Below are positions 44,429 through 54,800 of a stretch of DNA of 64,000 bases, in pieces (the stretch's first letter is position 1; every line of letters begins with the position of its first letter). The position numbers and the translations under genes are program-made. The stretch is from CAVPCZ01 sp963779225 (lineage in GTDB: Bacteria > Bacteroidota > Ignavibacteria > UBA10030 > UBA6906): NCBI GenBank assembly GCA_963779225.1, contig CAVZWW010000003.1, forward strand, positions 2,480,001 through 2,544,000, read 5' to 3'. The notes beneath the pieces were generated by a model, which made no database searches, was not told where the DNA came from, and saw only the letters and a list, made by a program, of their open reading frames with translations.

Positions 44429-45937
44429 CTACTTTCCGGCCTGTTTCTCCGTCAACTCCTTCATGTGCTGGAGATTGTGCGTGAGATCCCACCATCCATG
44501 CTTGAATGCGGCATAGTCAGGGCCCGCCATAGCCGAACCCGAGCGTACGGAGTTGGCGTAGAATAACCACTGCTTGATCCAGAGCTGTTCGATCTCTTCG
44601 TCGAACGGATTCTTCCCGTCTGCGATCTTCTTCTCCCAAGCGCCTGCAAGAAGTTTTGTCGCAGTGGCTGCCATCGCATCGGTTTCGGCGTTGGTCCTGT
44701 CCAGCTTCTCAAAGTGCTTGTCCGCCCAGTCCGTGCTATGGCAGTTTTTGCAGATGACCTTCAGTCCGGCCTTCCGTTTTGCCTGTTCCTCAGGAGATAT
44801 CAGAAATGATGCCGCCGTTGTTCCGCCGAACGTCACGGGCAACGGCATCTTGTCCGCATTGAGGATTTCGTGGGTCTTGCCGCTTATCGGTTGCGGGTGA
44901 CTGTAGATGAGCCCGAAGAGCCGGACGTATAGCCGTGAACCGAAATTGTGTGTCCGTTCCGCTACAACGGTCTCACCCGCGGTGACCAGGGCGTTGTGGC
45001 ATGTGGCGCAGGAGGGTGCGGTGAAATCCTGACCGAGCTTCCACGGAACCGCATCCCACGTCCAGCGCTCTTTCATGGCGTCGGTGATGTTGCCGTGTTT
45101 GCTCTCTTTGTAGACGTTGTATCCGGGAACATCCGGTTCCAGATGACACTGGCCGCATGTTTCAGGTTTGCGGGCTACTTCGATGGAGAACCCATGGCGC
45201 GGATGACACGCAGCGCACGACCCTGCTGAGCCGTCCGGGTTGATCCTGCCCACCCCCTGATTGGGCCATCCGCTAAGATCCGGAATCTCGATGGGTCCCG
45301 CATCGGTTTCTATTGTCTTTGTGCCCTTCACGACAACGGTGGTACCGTGACAGGCAATGCAGGTCTCCTGTCTGGCATTCTCCGATGCCGTTCCCGGGAC
45401 CAGTACTCCCTTCTCCATGTTCATCGGCCGCAGGGTGGTCTCCATAAGCAGGGAGTAGACGGGATTCTTGACCAGGTTGTCATGTGCATTCGCCTTCTTG
45501 GAACCGGAATACTGATCGGCTTCCACGGGATGGCACGTCTGGCAATCGGCGGGTGTCACGATCACATGGACCATCGTGCCGAAGTGGTCGAATGTATCCG
45601 CGTGTTTGTCCGCCCGGAGGGCATGGCATTCATAACATCCGACGGTGTGTCCGGCCAGTTCTCCCGGAATCTTCACGGCGGAGACGCGACGCTCGAGTGC
45701 CGGGAGGAGGAGCGCACTTTCAGGCGAATGGGTGGAGTGCCTGCTCGTGCGCCAGTCTGCAACGATTCCCGGGGTGGCACCTTCGTGACACGCGATGCAT
45801 GCTTCGGTTTCGGCACTGACGGCGGGCCCGGCTCCCTGAGGTTGCGCGTACAGGGTGACCGGTTTCAACAAGGACGCGCAAAACAGGAAAACCATCATGA
45901 GCCCATAATGGAGAAGTGTGAGTCGGGAGCGGTTCAT
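44429..45937 (-). CDS. Octahaem cytochrome c of the hydroxylamine oxidoreductase family
   Basis: ATG 45937 follows a GGAGG site and gives 502 residues with a signal peptide (cleaved near TLYAQ). Eight haem motifs are present: CIACH, CYECH, CQTCH, CIACH, CAACH, CGQCH, CATCH and CKNCH. The C-terminal helical part (EEIEQLWIKQWLFYANSVRSG, then GPDYAAFKHGWWDL) matches the HAO fold. Members of this family oxidise hydroxylamine or, without the Tyr cross-link, reduce nitrite or hydroxylamine. Whether the cross-linking Tyr is present cannot be judged without alignment. It is soluble and periplasmic by its signal. Confidence 0.88.
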   Translation of the reverse strand: MNRSRLTLLHYGLMMVFLFCASLLKPVTLYAQPQGAGPAVSAETEACIACHEGATPGIVADWRTSRHSTHSPESALLLPALERRVSAVKIPGELAGHTVGCYECHALRADKHADTFDHFGTMVHVIVTPADCQTCHPVEADQYSGSKKANAHDNLVKNPVYSLLMETTLRPMNMEKGVLVPGTASENARQETCIACHGTTVVVKGTKTIETDAGPIEIPDLSGWPNQGVGRINPDGSAGSCAACHPRHGFSIEVARKPETCGQCHLEPDVPGYNVYKESKHGNITDAMKERWTWDAVPWKLGQDFTAPSCATCHNALVTAGETVVAERTHNFGSRLYVRLFGLIYSHPQPISGKTHEILNADKMPLPVTFGGTTAASFLISPEEQAKRKAGLKVICKNCHSTDWADKHFEKLDRTNAETDAMAATATKLLAGAWEKKIADGKNPFDEEIEQLWIKQWLFYANSVRSGSAMAGPDYAAFKHGWWDLTHNLQHMKELTEKQAGK

Positions 45938-46211
45938 TTGATCCTCCGCAGAGAAGTGGTTGCCAGGGAATCTGAGCCAAAGTGGAAGGAACGGGGAAAA
46001 TTGGAGCAGCGCGTCTGCCGGGCACAAAGCACCTTCCAGCTTCGTCGGTGCGAGCAATGCGTGAATCCCAGGTGAGTGCGTGGGTCTTGAATCTTCTGTG
46101 TCGTGTTCATGGAATTTGAAGAGCGAAGAGGAAGCACAGAAGCGACATTTTAGCTAGACTAACAAATCTCGGTCAGATCAGCAACAACATTGTCGGGGAG
46201 ATCGGACAAAG

Positions 46212-47645
46212 TCAAGCGACGTGCACAACTTCCAGTCCCAGAACGGCCCCGAGTTTTCGGAGTCTGGAGGCGACGTGGCCGATGCCGATGGCACAATGAT
46301 GTGCGGGTCCTTCCCGGCTCCAGGCTTCCATGAATTGCTTGACCGGAAGGGAAAACCGGTAGCGGCTGTTGGTGTTTCCGATTTCGAGGGTCGGACCATC
46401 GACGGACTCTCCTTCGGCTACGAGGAGCTTGAGTAAGCCATTCCTGGTCTGCACGACCGCGAGGAGTGTCACGGGCCCGCGCCGTATCTTCATTTCCACC
46501 GAAAGCCCGTTTCCGGGTTTTCCGTGATAGATCCCCAGCGGGCGAAGCAGCGGCTTGCCTTCGGCGATGGCGATATGACCCGGTCCATCGTGCCCGAGGA
46601 GGATGACCTGTTGCGGAAAATCCATTGCATAGAATTCGCTGAAGGAACCACCTGCGCCGAAGGCATCCAGGATCTTCATTGCCATGACGTTCTTGACTTC
46701 ACACTCGCCAGCAACCGGGACATGCCGTGCGGTAAGGAGCGAAGTCCCCGCAATCACCGAAGTCATAATGTCTTCTTCCTCGCTACCCGGCGCACCTTCG
46801 TAGTAGTAGGCAAGAGCACCAAGGTTCTTCACCGAGACGAGACGGTCGAGTGCACAGGAAGTCCGGGCGGCCCGCTCTATTTCCTCTGGAGGGCACTCTG
46901 CGAGAACCAGGAATTCCCTCTGGATCTCTCGCTTCTTCTCCCCCACCTCGGCATCCGTCACCTTGCCGCGGAGCAGTCTGAGCGTATCAATTTCCAAATG
47001 TTCAATGTGTGTGCCGAAAAACACCGAGATCTGGGTCGGATCGGAGTACACATCCAGCATGCCGCTATAGTAATGACCGAGAATCCCCAGGCGCGTGGAA
47101 CGCAGTGCGCCGGCGACCCCCGCCGCGTCCACCCACTCGCGAATCTCCTCCCATGCTTCTGCATCGTCCAGCGTGCCGGTCACCTGATGGAATGGGACAG
47201 CGGCACGGTGGAATACGTTCGCAATCTCCGGCACGGCACACGCCTGGCAGAAGGCGAGCCACTCACCGGTCATCGTTCCCCGGTCGCCCAGCGCGTTGAA
47301 CCAGGCGTAATCAATGGCTCCGGCAGGCTGAAGGTTGAGCACTACTACGGGAACCTTTGCCCTCTGCACAACCGGGAGTACGGTGGACGAAAGGGCATAG
47401 GTCGAGACGTAGAGGAATATGAGCGATACGTCGCCCGCGGCGAACAGGCGGCCTGCAATTCCCGCCTTTTCGACCGAGTCGACCAGTCCTGCTGAAACCA
47501 CTTCCGCCCCCGTCCCCGACAGCGATGATTCGATCCGGTCCTGATATGCCGTCAGCCGTTCCCGTAAACCCGGGAATTGACTCCAATAGGACTCGAGCCC
47601 GATGCCGAAGACGCCGACGCGAGGAGAAGGGTAAGGGGAATTCAT
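46212..47645 (-). CDS. L-fucose/L-arabinose isomerase-family protein
   Basis: This 477-residue protein starts at ATG 47645 (MNSPYPSPRVGVFGIGLESYW). Metal-site-like residues are visible in AGECEVKNVMAMKILD, SFSEFYAMDF and LGHDGPGHIAI. The family isomerises aldoses to ketoses, and many distant members have unknown substrates. It is divergent from RhaT and the rhamnosidase, so a rhamnose or related deoxy-sugar substrate is the likely guess. Confidence 0.82.
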   Translation of the reverse strand: MNSPYPSPRVGVFGIGLESYWSQFPGLRERLTAYQDRIESSLSGTGAEVVSAGLVDSVEKAGIAGRLFAAGDVSLIFLYVSTYALSSTVLPVVQRAKVPVVVLNLQPAGAIDYAWFNALGDRGTMTGEWLAFCQACAVPEIANVFHRAAVPFHQVTGTLDDAEAWEEIREWVDAAGVAGALRSTRLGILGHYYSGMLDVYSDPTQISVFFGTHIEHLEIDTLRLLRGKVTDAEVGEKKREIQREFLVLAECPPEEIERAARTSCALDRLVSVKNLGALAYYYEGAPGSEEEDIMTSVIAGTSLLTARHVPVAGECEVKNVMAMKILDAFGAGGSFSEFYAMDFPQQVILLGHDGPGHIAIAEGKPLLRPLGIYHGKPGNGLSVEMKIRRGPVTLLAVVQTRNGLLKLLVAEGESVDGPTLEIGNTNSRYRFSLPVKQFMEAWSREGPAHHCAIGIGHVASRLRKLGAVLGLEVVHVA

Positions 47646-47859
47646 GATGAGGAGAGCTCCCTGTTGGAGGTTCACGGCACTGTCGCCAAGCGGTATGATA
47701 GCGAAGAGCATATCAAGAATCAAACTGTGCTTCCCCTGGGAAGAGGCGACCACGGAGTTCGATGGGGGGGGGAGAATGTATTGGCAACAGTCAGGCAGTT
47801 CTCATTATATTGAAAACATCCATCGTTCTGTACGACGTGATCAATCAAGGACCGGCATT
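47646..47859. promoter_or_regulatory. Divergent promoter region of the rhamnoside locus
   Basis: This gap of 214 bases between the divergent isomerase-like gene and RhaT gene has a rightward TTGGCA (47780-47785) and TATATT (47805-47810) pair with a long 19-base spacer. No clear palindromic operator was found. Confidence 0.4.
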
Positions 47860-48996
47860 ATGATTCCCAACCCCATGCTGGGTGTCTTCTTCCACTGGCT
47901 CGGCGGCCTGGCAGCCGGAAGTTTCTACGTGCCCTATCGCGGCGTCAAGGAATGGGCCTGGGAAGTGTACTGGCTCGTGGGAGGTGTATTTAGCTGGATT
48001 CTCGCGCCATGGGTGCTTGCGCTGATCAACACGCAGGATCTGTACGCCGTTCTCGCAGAAGCCCCGTCCGGGAGCATCATGTGGGCGTACTTCTGGGGAG
48101 TGATGTGGGGCGTCGGAGGGCTGACGTTCGGCTTGACCATGCGTTATCTCGGCGTTTCCCTGGGGGTTGCAGTGGCCCTCGGATACTGTGCGGCATTCGG
48201 TACCCTCATGCCGCCGGTCTTTCATGGTGATTTCTTGCTCAAAGTCCTCGGGACACCATCGGGTCTCGTGGTTCTTTCCGGCATCGGTGTCTGCCTCCTG
48301 GGTATCGTCATCGCCGGTCTGGCCGGGCGGTCGAAAGAACGGGAAATGACCCTGGAACAAAAAACGGCGACGATCAAAGAGTTTCATTTCACCAAAGGAA
48401 TTCTTCTGGCCACCTTTTCCGGGTTGATGAGTGCATGTTTTGCGTTCGGACTCGACGCCGCTGCCCCCATTGCCAAAATATCCGCCCTCCACGGCACTTC
48501 ACCGCTCTGGACCGGGCTTCCGAAACTCTGTGTCGTGCTCTTCGGCGGGTTCACCACAAACTTCATCTGGTGCGTTGCGCTGAACGTCAGGAACCGGACA
48601 GGTCGCCAGTACTTTGCCTCCACACGAACGGCATCCGGACAGGAACAGTTGCCGGTGGAAAAGCCAAACACTCCGGAGCTGGAAAACGGAAGAACGGTCA
48701 GAGTTCCCATTCTACGCAACTACCTGTTCAGTGCTCTGGCAGGCAGTATCTGGTACCTGCAGTTCTTCTTTTATAGTATGGGTGAGACGCAGATGGGCGA
48801 ATTCAAGTTCTCGAGCTGGACCCTCCACATGGCCAGCATCATCATATTCAGTTCGCTGTGGGGCGTGGCGCTCAAAGAGTGGAACGGGACCAGCGGCAAA
48901 ACAAGGACCACACTCTTCTTCGGTCTGGCCGTACTGGTGCTGTCCACGGTGATCGTCGGCTACGGCAATTTCCTCGGTGCAGGGGGTGGGCAATGA
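47860..48996 (+). CDS. rhaT: L-rhamnose-H+ symporter RhaT
   Basis: This 378-residue membrane protein starts at ATG 47860, preceded by AAGGA. The pattern GVFFHWLGGLAAGSFYVPYRGVKEWAWEVYWL is the family signature and about ten hydrophobic helices follow. It imports L-rhamnose with protons. The next gene, an alpha-L-rhamnosidase, overlaps its stop, so both form one transcript. Confidence 0.93.
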   Translation: MIPNPMLGVFFHWLGGLAAGSFYVPYRGVKEWAWEVYWLVGGVFSWILAPWVLALINTQDLYAVLAEAPSGSIMWAYFWGVMWGVGGLTFGLTMRYLGVSLGVAVALGYCAAFGTLMPPVFHGDFLLKVLGTPSGLVVLSGIGVCLLGIVIAGLAGRSKEREMTLEQKTATIKEFHFTKGILLATFSGLMSACFAFGLDAAAPIAKISALHGTSPLWTGLPKLCVVLFGGFTTNFIWCVALNVRNRTGRQYFASTRTASGQEQLPVEKPNTPELENGRTVRVPILRNYLFSALAGSIWYLQFFFYSMGETQMGEFKFSSWTLHMASIIIFSSLWGVALKEWNGTSGKTRTTLFFGLAVLVLSTVIVGYGNFLGAGGGQ

Positions 48997-51419
48997 AGCG
49001 AGGGGTTTTCAAGAACCAATCTCGGGAGCATTCCATGTCCGTCAGAGTCTCTATCGGCGTTCTCGTATCTTGCGTGTTTTTCAACCCGGGGTTCACCATG
49101 GATAATCGGAAACCGCCTCCGCGCGAGGCAGGGAGTGTGCGAGCTGAGTGGGTGGCGCCGTCTGACCGGGATGTGCAACAGAACGACCGGCCATGCCCTC
49201 TTGTGCGGTCCACGTTCACGCTCGACGAAGTACCCGTCGGCGGTATGATCCGGGTCATCGGTCTCGGACATTACGAACTCTCATGCAACGGGACGGTAGT
49301 CGGCGCATCGCTCGTCAACCAGCCCTGGTCACAGTACAACAAAACACTCTACTCCCAGGAATTCGATATCTGCGGGTTGCTCCGGAAGGGCGCCAACGTG
49401 TTTGGCGTCCTGCTCGGCAACTCCTTCTGGCATGTCGGTCCGGCGAACGACACCATGCGGTATGTAAAAACGGATGCCATGCCCGATTTCTCGGGAGGGC
49501 ACCCGTATCTCCTGCGGGTGGAAGCGCGTCTGAGGTTCAAGGACGGCAAGGAGAAGCTGATAACGACCGACAGCACCTGGAAGTGGCACGACGGACCGCT
49601 GACATTTTCGCACATATACGCCGGCGAAGATTTTGACGCCCGGCTGATTCCTTCAGGGTGGAACAGGGCGGAATATGATGATCGATCATGGAAATCCGCG
49701 GCAGTGGTCGCAGGACCCACCGCGGCTATTGAACCCTACACTGCGCCTCCGGTCAAAGCTTTCGAAGTCTTCTCGCCCTCCGGTATTGTATCCCCGCGGA
49801 CCGGAGAGTACACCTACGTCTTTCCGCAAAACTGTTCCGCCCTCCTGCGCTTCACTGTAGAAGGTGCAGCCGGGCAGACCGTGCGAATGAAACCGTGCGA
49901 ATACATGGACTCCACGGGTCATGTCAAATTCACCTACACCTGGGGAACAGGCAAAGACATCTGGCACGACTACACCCTGCGAGGATCGGGGGCGGAGTCT
50001 CACCAGGTCCTTTTCTGTTATGTGGGATGCCAGTATGTGGGTGTTACCGGCGCGGTCCCGGAGGGGTATGCGAACCCCGGGGGGCTTCCGGTGATCAAAT
50101 CCCTGGAACTTGTCCACGTTCGTGCGGCATGTCCGGAGGCCGGGTCTTTTACATGCTCAAGCGAAATGCAGAACAGCGCCCACCGGATGATCGACTGGGC
50201 CATACGATCGAACATGAGCTATGTGGCGACAGACTGCCCCCACCGGGAGAAGAACGGCTGGCAGGAAGAGAACTGGCACATGGCGCGGGCGATCGGCTAC
50301 CGGTTCGACACGCACTCCTGGCTAAGAAAAATCACCCGAGATTTGCGCGACACCCAACTACCGGACGGTCATATCCCGACCAACTGTCCGAACTATCTTG
50401 TCGGTATTCCTCCACACGGATACTGGAACGAAGCACCCGAGTGGGGGATCTCCGGGGTTTTGCTTCCCTGGCATGTTTACGAATGGTACGGCGATCAAAC
50501 CGTGCTCCTGGAGAGCTATGAGAGCATGAAGAAATATGTGGACTATCTTTCGTCACAGGCAAAGGATGGGATCATCACGAGCAATCTGGGAGACTGGTAC
50601 GACTACGGCCACGGTAAGGGGGACGGGCCGTCACAGTGGACCCCGAACCAAGTAAGCGCGACCGCGGTGTGGGCGCTGGGGGTGAAAACCGTGGCGCAAG
50701 CGGCGGGGGTTCTGGGGCGCACGAATGACGTGAGACTGTACGGGCAGCGGTTCGAACGGATCCGGAAGGACTTTCAGCGTCATTTTTACGATGTAAAGAA
50801 TAAGTCGGTCCGGAACAACGGTTCCTGCCAGGCTGCGCACAGCGTCGCACTCTGGGTCGGTCTGGTTCCCCAAAAGGAACGTCCGGCAGTACTGAAGGCG
50901 ATTGTGGACGATCTCCGGAGAAGGAATTATCAGCAGACCGTGGGTGAAGTTCTGCAGGTGTTCCTTATCCGTGTGCTGGCCGAAGAGAACCGGAACGACG
51001 TGCTGCACCGGGTCTACGCGCGTGAAGAACGGGGCGGCTACGGGTATATGGTCAAGCAGGGATTTACGACACTGCCGGAAAGCTGGGATGCTCGGCCGGG
51101 TACGCCGAACAGCATGAACCATTTTATGCTGGGGCATTTGATGGAATGGCATTACGCCTATGTGGCCGGGATCCGTCAGCAACCCGGAAGCGTGGGGTGG
51201 CGGCGGGTGCTGATCGCTCCCAATCCGGGTCCTCTCACAAGCGCCGCTGCGACGTTTGACAGCCCTGCCGGACGAATCGCCGTCGACTGGAAGAGGGAAA
51301 AAGGGGTTTTCGTACTGCAGACGACGGTCCCGGAGGGGATCGAGGCCGAGGTATTGTTGCCCGGCGGCAAGAGGCAGAAACTAAGGACGGGCGTGAGTGT
51401 GCTGCAGACGAAACTCTAA
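48993..51419 (+). CDS. Alpha-L-rhamnosidase (GH78)
   Basis: This protein has about 808 residues. ATG 48993 overlaps the RhaT stop (ATGA). ATG 49035, with GGGAG upstream, is an equally good start and would place the hydrophobic signal (VSIGVLVSCVFF) at the N-terminus. GH78 landmarks include a beta domain (GLGHYELSCNGTVVG, WSQYNKTLYSQEFDI) and the catalytic-barrel sequence TDCPHREKNGWQEENWHMARA, where the acidic residues act in catalysis. GYNWxE-type ends appear as FTTLPESWDARPGTPNSMNH. It releases rhamnose from plant or microbial rhamnosides, probably outside the cytoplasm. Confidence 0.92.
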   Translation: MKRGVFKNQSREHSMSVRVSIGVLVSCVFFNPGFTMDNRKPPPREAGSVRAEWVAPSDRDVQQNDRPCPLVRSTFTLDEVPVGGMIRVIGLGHYELSCNGTVVGASLVNQPWSQYNKTLYSQEFDICGLLRKGANVFGVLLGNSFWHVGPANDTMRYVKTDAMPDFSGGHPYLLRVEARLRFKDGKEKLITTDSTWKWHDGPLTFSHIYAGEDFDARLIPSGWNRAEYDDRSWKSAAVVAGPTAAIEPYTAPPVKAFEVFSPSGIVSPRTGEYTYVFPQNCSALLRFTVEGAAGQTVRMKPCEYMDSTGHVKFTYTWGTGKDIWHDYTLRGSGAESHQVLFCYVGCQYVGVTGAVPEGYANPGGLPVIKSLELVHVRAACPEAGSFTCSSEMQNSAHRMIDWAIRSNMSYVATDCPHREKNGWQEENWHMARAIGYRFDTHSWLRKITRDLRDTQLPDGHIPTNCPNYLVGIPPHGYWNEAPEWGISGVLLPWHVYEWYGDQTVLLESYESMKKYVDYLSSQAKDGIITSNLGDWYDYGHGKGDGPSQWTPNQVSATAVWALGVKTVAQAAGVLGRTNDVRLYGQRFERIRKDFQRHFYDVKNKSVRNNGSCQAAHSVALWVGLVPQKERPAVLKAIVDDLRRRNYQQTVGEVLQVFLIRVLAEENRNDVLHRVYAREERGGYGYMVKQGFTTLPESWDARPGTPNSMNHFMLGHLMEWHYAYVAGIRQQPGSVGWRRVLIAPNPGPLTSAAATFDSPAGRIAVDWKREKGVFVLQTTVPEGIEAEVLLPGGKRQKLRTGVSVLQTKL

Positions 51420-51497
51420 TGCGGGAACTTCCGGGTGTGGATGGACGTTAACCTCCCATAGGGAATAGATTTCGGGGCACATCCCGAAAGGTAATTG

Positions 51498-51534
51498 TTC
51501 CGGTGTTGACAATAACTCCGGAAATCTGCATATA
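51498..51534 (+). promoter_or_regulatory. 26-bp palindrome over a -35 box upstream of the propeller kinase gene
   Basis: The arms ttccggtgtt (51498-51507) and aactccggaa (51514-51523) match at 9 of 10 positions around gacaat. TTGACA (51506-51511) sits in the centre. A weak -10 (CATATA 51529-51534, spacing 17, or TATAGA at 51531) follows. A dimeric repressor bound here would block the promoter. The 404-base gap 51420-51823 holds no supported gene otherwise. Confidence 0.6.
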
Positions 51535-51823
51535 GATACGTTTCTGGCTGTTACGTTCTCTCCATTTGAAAGCGCGAGCTGATGCCCGGACACCACATGT
51601 CCATTTCCTCCTGCACTCCTTTTTTCAGGGGCAGGCCGCGCCTCTCCATACCTCTTCAACCTTCGTCACCGTCCTTCATCAACAGAGATTTGCCCTTTCG
51701 TCCGGATCAGGCCGGGCGCACTCCCTGCGCCCCATGGTGGTGCAGGCAGAACGATATTCTGAATATCGCATCGCGTCCGATAACTCCAGTCTCCACCTTA
51801 GCCCCGAGGAGGGATTCCCATCC

Positions 51824-54800
51824 ATGATGCATTCCCGCGCCCTCTTCCACCGCATCTCTTTCACGATTCTGCTCCTTGCCATCAGCTTCATGGCGACCGG
51901 AGCATTCGCCCAGCGCAAATCCATCAAACAATACGTCCATCAAGTCTGGACGACGGAAAACGGCCTTCCGCAGAATTCTGCCGGCAGCATCGTGCAGACG
52001 CATGACGGATACATCTGGTTTGCCACCCAGGAGGGGCTTGCCCGGTTCGATGGGGTGGAGTTCCGAGTGTTCGACAGAACGAACACGAAGGAGCTGCCTT
52101 CTTCCTGGTTCGCCCGCATGAAAGAAGACAGCGAGGGAGGACTCTGGATGCGGCCCTCAGGCTATGCGCCGGGGATGGTCCGATATCACGATGGCACGTT
52201 TACGATGTACGATACCTCGAACGGTCTCCCGCACAACCGCGTTCTCACCTGGGAAAATGACAGACACGGGACGATGTGGCTGGGCACGCCCGGTGGCCTG
52301 GCAGAATTCAAGGATGGGAAGTCCCTCACTTACACGGTCAGGAACGGCCTCCCCTGCGACACGGTTTTCGGGCTCGGGCTGGACAGCAAACAGAACCTCT
52401 GGATCAGCACAAGGTGCGGGTTGGCCCGGCTCGCCGGCGGAAAAATCGAGACCATGACCGGCCGGAAGGAATTCCCCGACACCATCTTCCAGGCGGTCAA
52501 CTTCCCCTCCAACTGTTACGAAGACCGTCATGGCACACTCTGGATGTCAACGCCGACCCACCTGCTCTCGTACAGCGGAGGAGCCGTTACGCGATATGAG
52601 AAAAAGGCCGTCCTCTCGAATCCCACCATCCAGGCCATTCATGAGGACGCAAAGGGAACCCTCTGGATTGCCACGGCAAGCGGGCTGAACTCCTTCGCCG
52701 GCGGCCGGTTTACGCGGTACAATGTGTCAAAGGATCAGGATGAGAACAACATCTTTCAGATCCGGGAGGATCGGGAGGGAAGCCTCTGGCTTAACACCGG
52801 AAAAGGGATCGCCCGTTTTTCCGATGGAGTGTTCGAGCGGTATGATCATGAGAACGGGCTCACGGACAACGCTGTTCAAGACATCCTGATCGACAGGGAA
52901 GGAAGCATCTGGGTCAGCACATTCGGCGGCGGAGTGGACCGGTTCCGCGACGAGAAGTTTATCACCTACTCGTCGAAGGTCGGCCTCAGTTATGATAATG
53001 TGGAGGCGGTCATCGAGGACCGCTCGGGCACAATCTGGATCGGGACTTCTTACGGAGGACTGAACAGGCTCAAAGACGGTGTCATCACCGTCATCGAAAA
53101 CAAGAAAGGCCCCCCGTTCATTGACGTCCGTTCACTTGCGGAGGACAAACAGGGAACACTCTGGATTGGTTCCGGACGTGGAATCTACACAATCAGAAAT
53201 GGGACGATGAACGTGCTCTCCGTGAAGATCGACGGAAAAACGGATGTCCAGCCCGGGCCGTTCCTGCTCAGAAATTCGGGGGAGTGGCTCGTGACCTCCC
53301 GGAACAAGCTCCTCTCGCACGCCGGCGGGAAATTCACACTCGTCACAGCCATCGGTCCAGAGCCCCTTGCAAAGAACAACATCAGGTCGCTCTTCGAGGA
53401 TAGCCACGGGACAATCTGGATCTCTACGGAAGATGCTCTTTACTGGTACAGAAACGGAAATCTTGAAAAGATTGGGCCGGCGCAGGGGTTCACCGCGGCG
53501 TGGGTCATGTGCTACTATGAAGACCCGGAAGGCGTTATCTGGCTCGGCGCTTCGGGCGCCGGAATTTTCCGGTTTAAAGATGGAAGATTCATCAATATTT
53601 CTCCCCGCCAGGGGCTATTTGATTATGTATCCTACACAATTTTCGAGGACGGGGGAGGGTACATCTGGATGTCCTCCAACAGGGGGGTGTTCCGCGTCAG
53701 CAAGAAGGAGCTCAATAACGTTGCAGACGGGAAAGCGAAATCCGTGACCTGTAGTTCGTACGGCACAGCGGACGGGATGGAGAGCCGCGAATGCAACGGC
53801 GGCTATGCCCCTTCCGGGGTACAGCTGCGGGATGGCAGAATCTGCTTCTCTACGACACGGGGGCTGGCCGTGGTCAATCCGGGGAACATCCGGATCAACC
53901 GGGTTCCTCCACCCGTGGTCATCGACCGGTTCCTTGTGGAAGGGGAACGACAGCCTGCGACGGAACCCGTTCAGGTGCCGGCAGGGAAATCCCGGTTTGA
54001 ATTTCATTATGCGGGAATCAGCTTCGCCGGTTCGAAAGAGGTCCGGTACAAATACCAGCTTGTGGGACTCGACGAGGGGTGGACCGATGCGGGCTCCCGG
54101 CGCGATGCCTACTTCACGCATCTTGATCCGGGTGAATACTCCTTCCGCGTCATCGCTGCAAACAGCGACGGCATCTGGAACGAAAAGGGAGCCTCGGTGA
54201 GCTTCGTGCTGGAACCACATTTCTATCAATCCGCCTGGTTCATCGGCCTCGTGATATTCGCCTTCCTGACGGTGGGACCGTCCTTCTATCTGTACAGGAT
54301 GCGGATCATGAAAAGAAGAAGAGCCGAGCTCGAGAAACTCGTACAGGAACGTACGGGAGAGCTCCAGAAAACGCTGACCAATCTGAAGGAAGCGCAGGCC
54401 CAGTTGATCCTGTCCGAGAAGATGGCATCGCTGGGGCAGCTTACCGCAGGGATTGCGCACGAAATCAAGAACCCGCTCAACTTCATCACCAATTTTGCCG
54501 TGTTGTCCCAGGATCTCACAAAAGACCTCAGGCAGGAGCTTGCCCACGAATGCGTTCGCGTTGACAGGAATCGGGCGTTGGAGATCGAGGGAATTCTGAA
54601 TGATCTGGATCAGAACGTCACCAAGATCAACGAGCACGGAAAACGTGCCGACAGCATTGTTCGGGGCATGCTCCTCCATTCGCGCGGCAAAGCGGGTGAA
54701 CGGCAGATGACCGATCTGAATGCACTTCTGGCGGAATACACGAACCTTGCCTATCACGGAATGCGGGCCCAGGACACCTCGTTCAATGTGAAGGTCGAAA

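Noticed and set aside
46524..47495. 323-codon plus-strand frame opposite the isomerase-like gene
   Set aside because: No domain is recognisable, while the minus-strand product matches the fucose/arabinose isomerase family.
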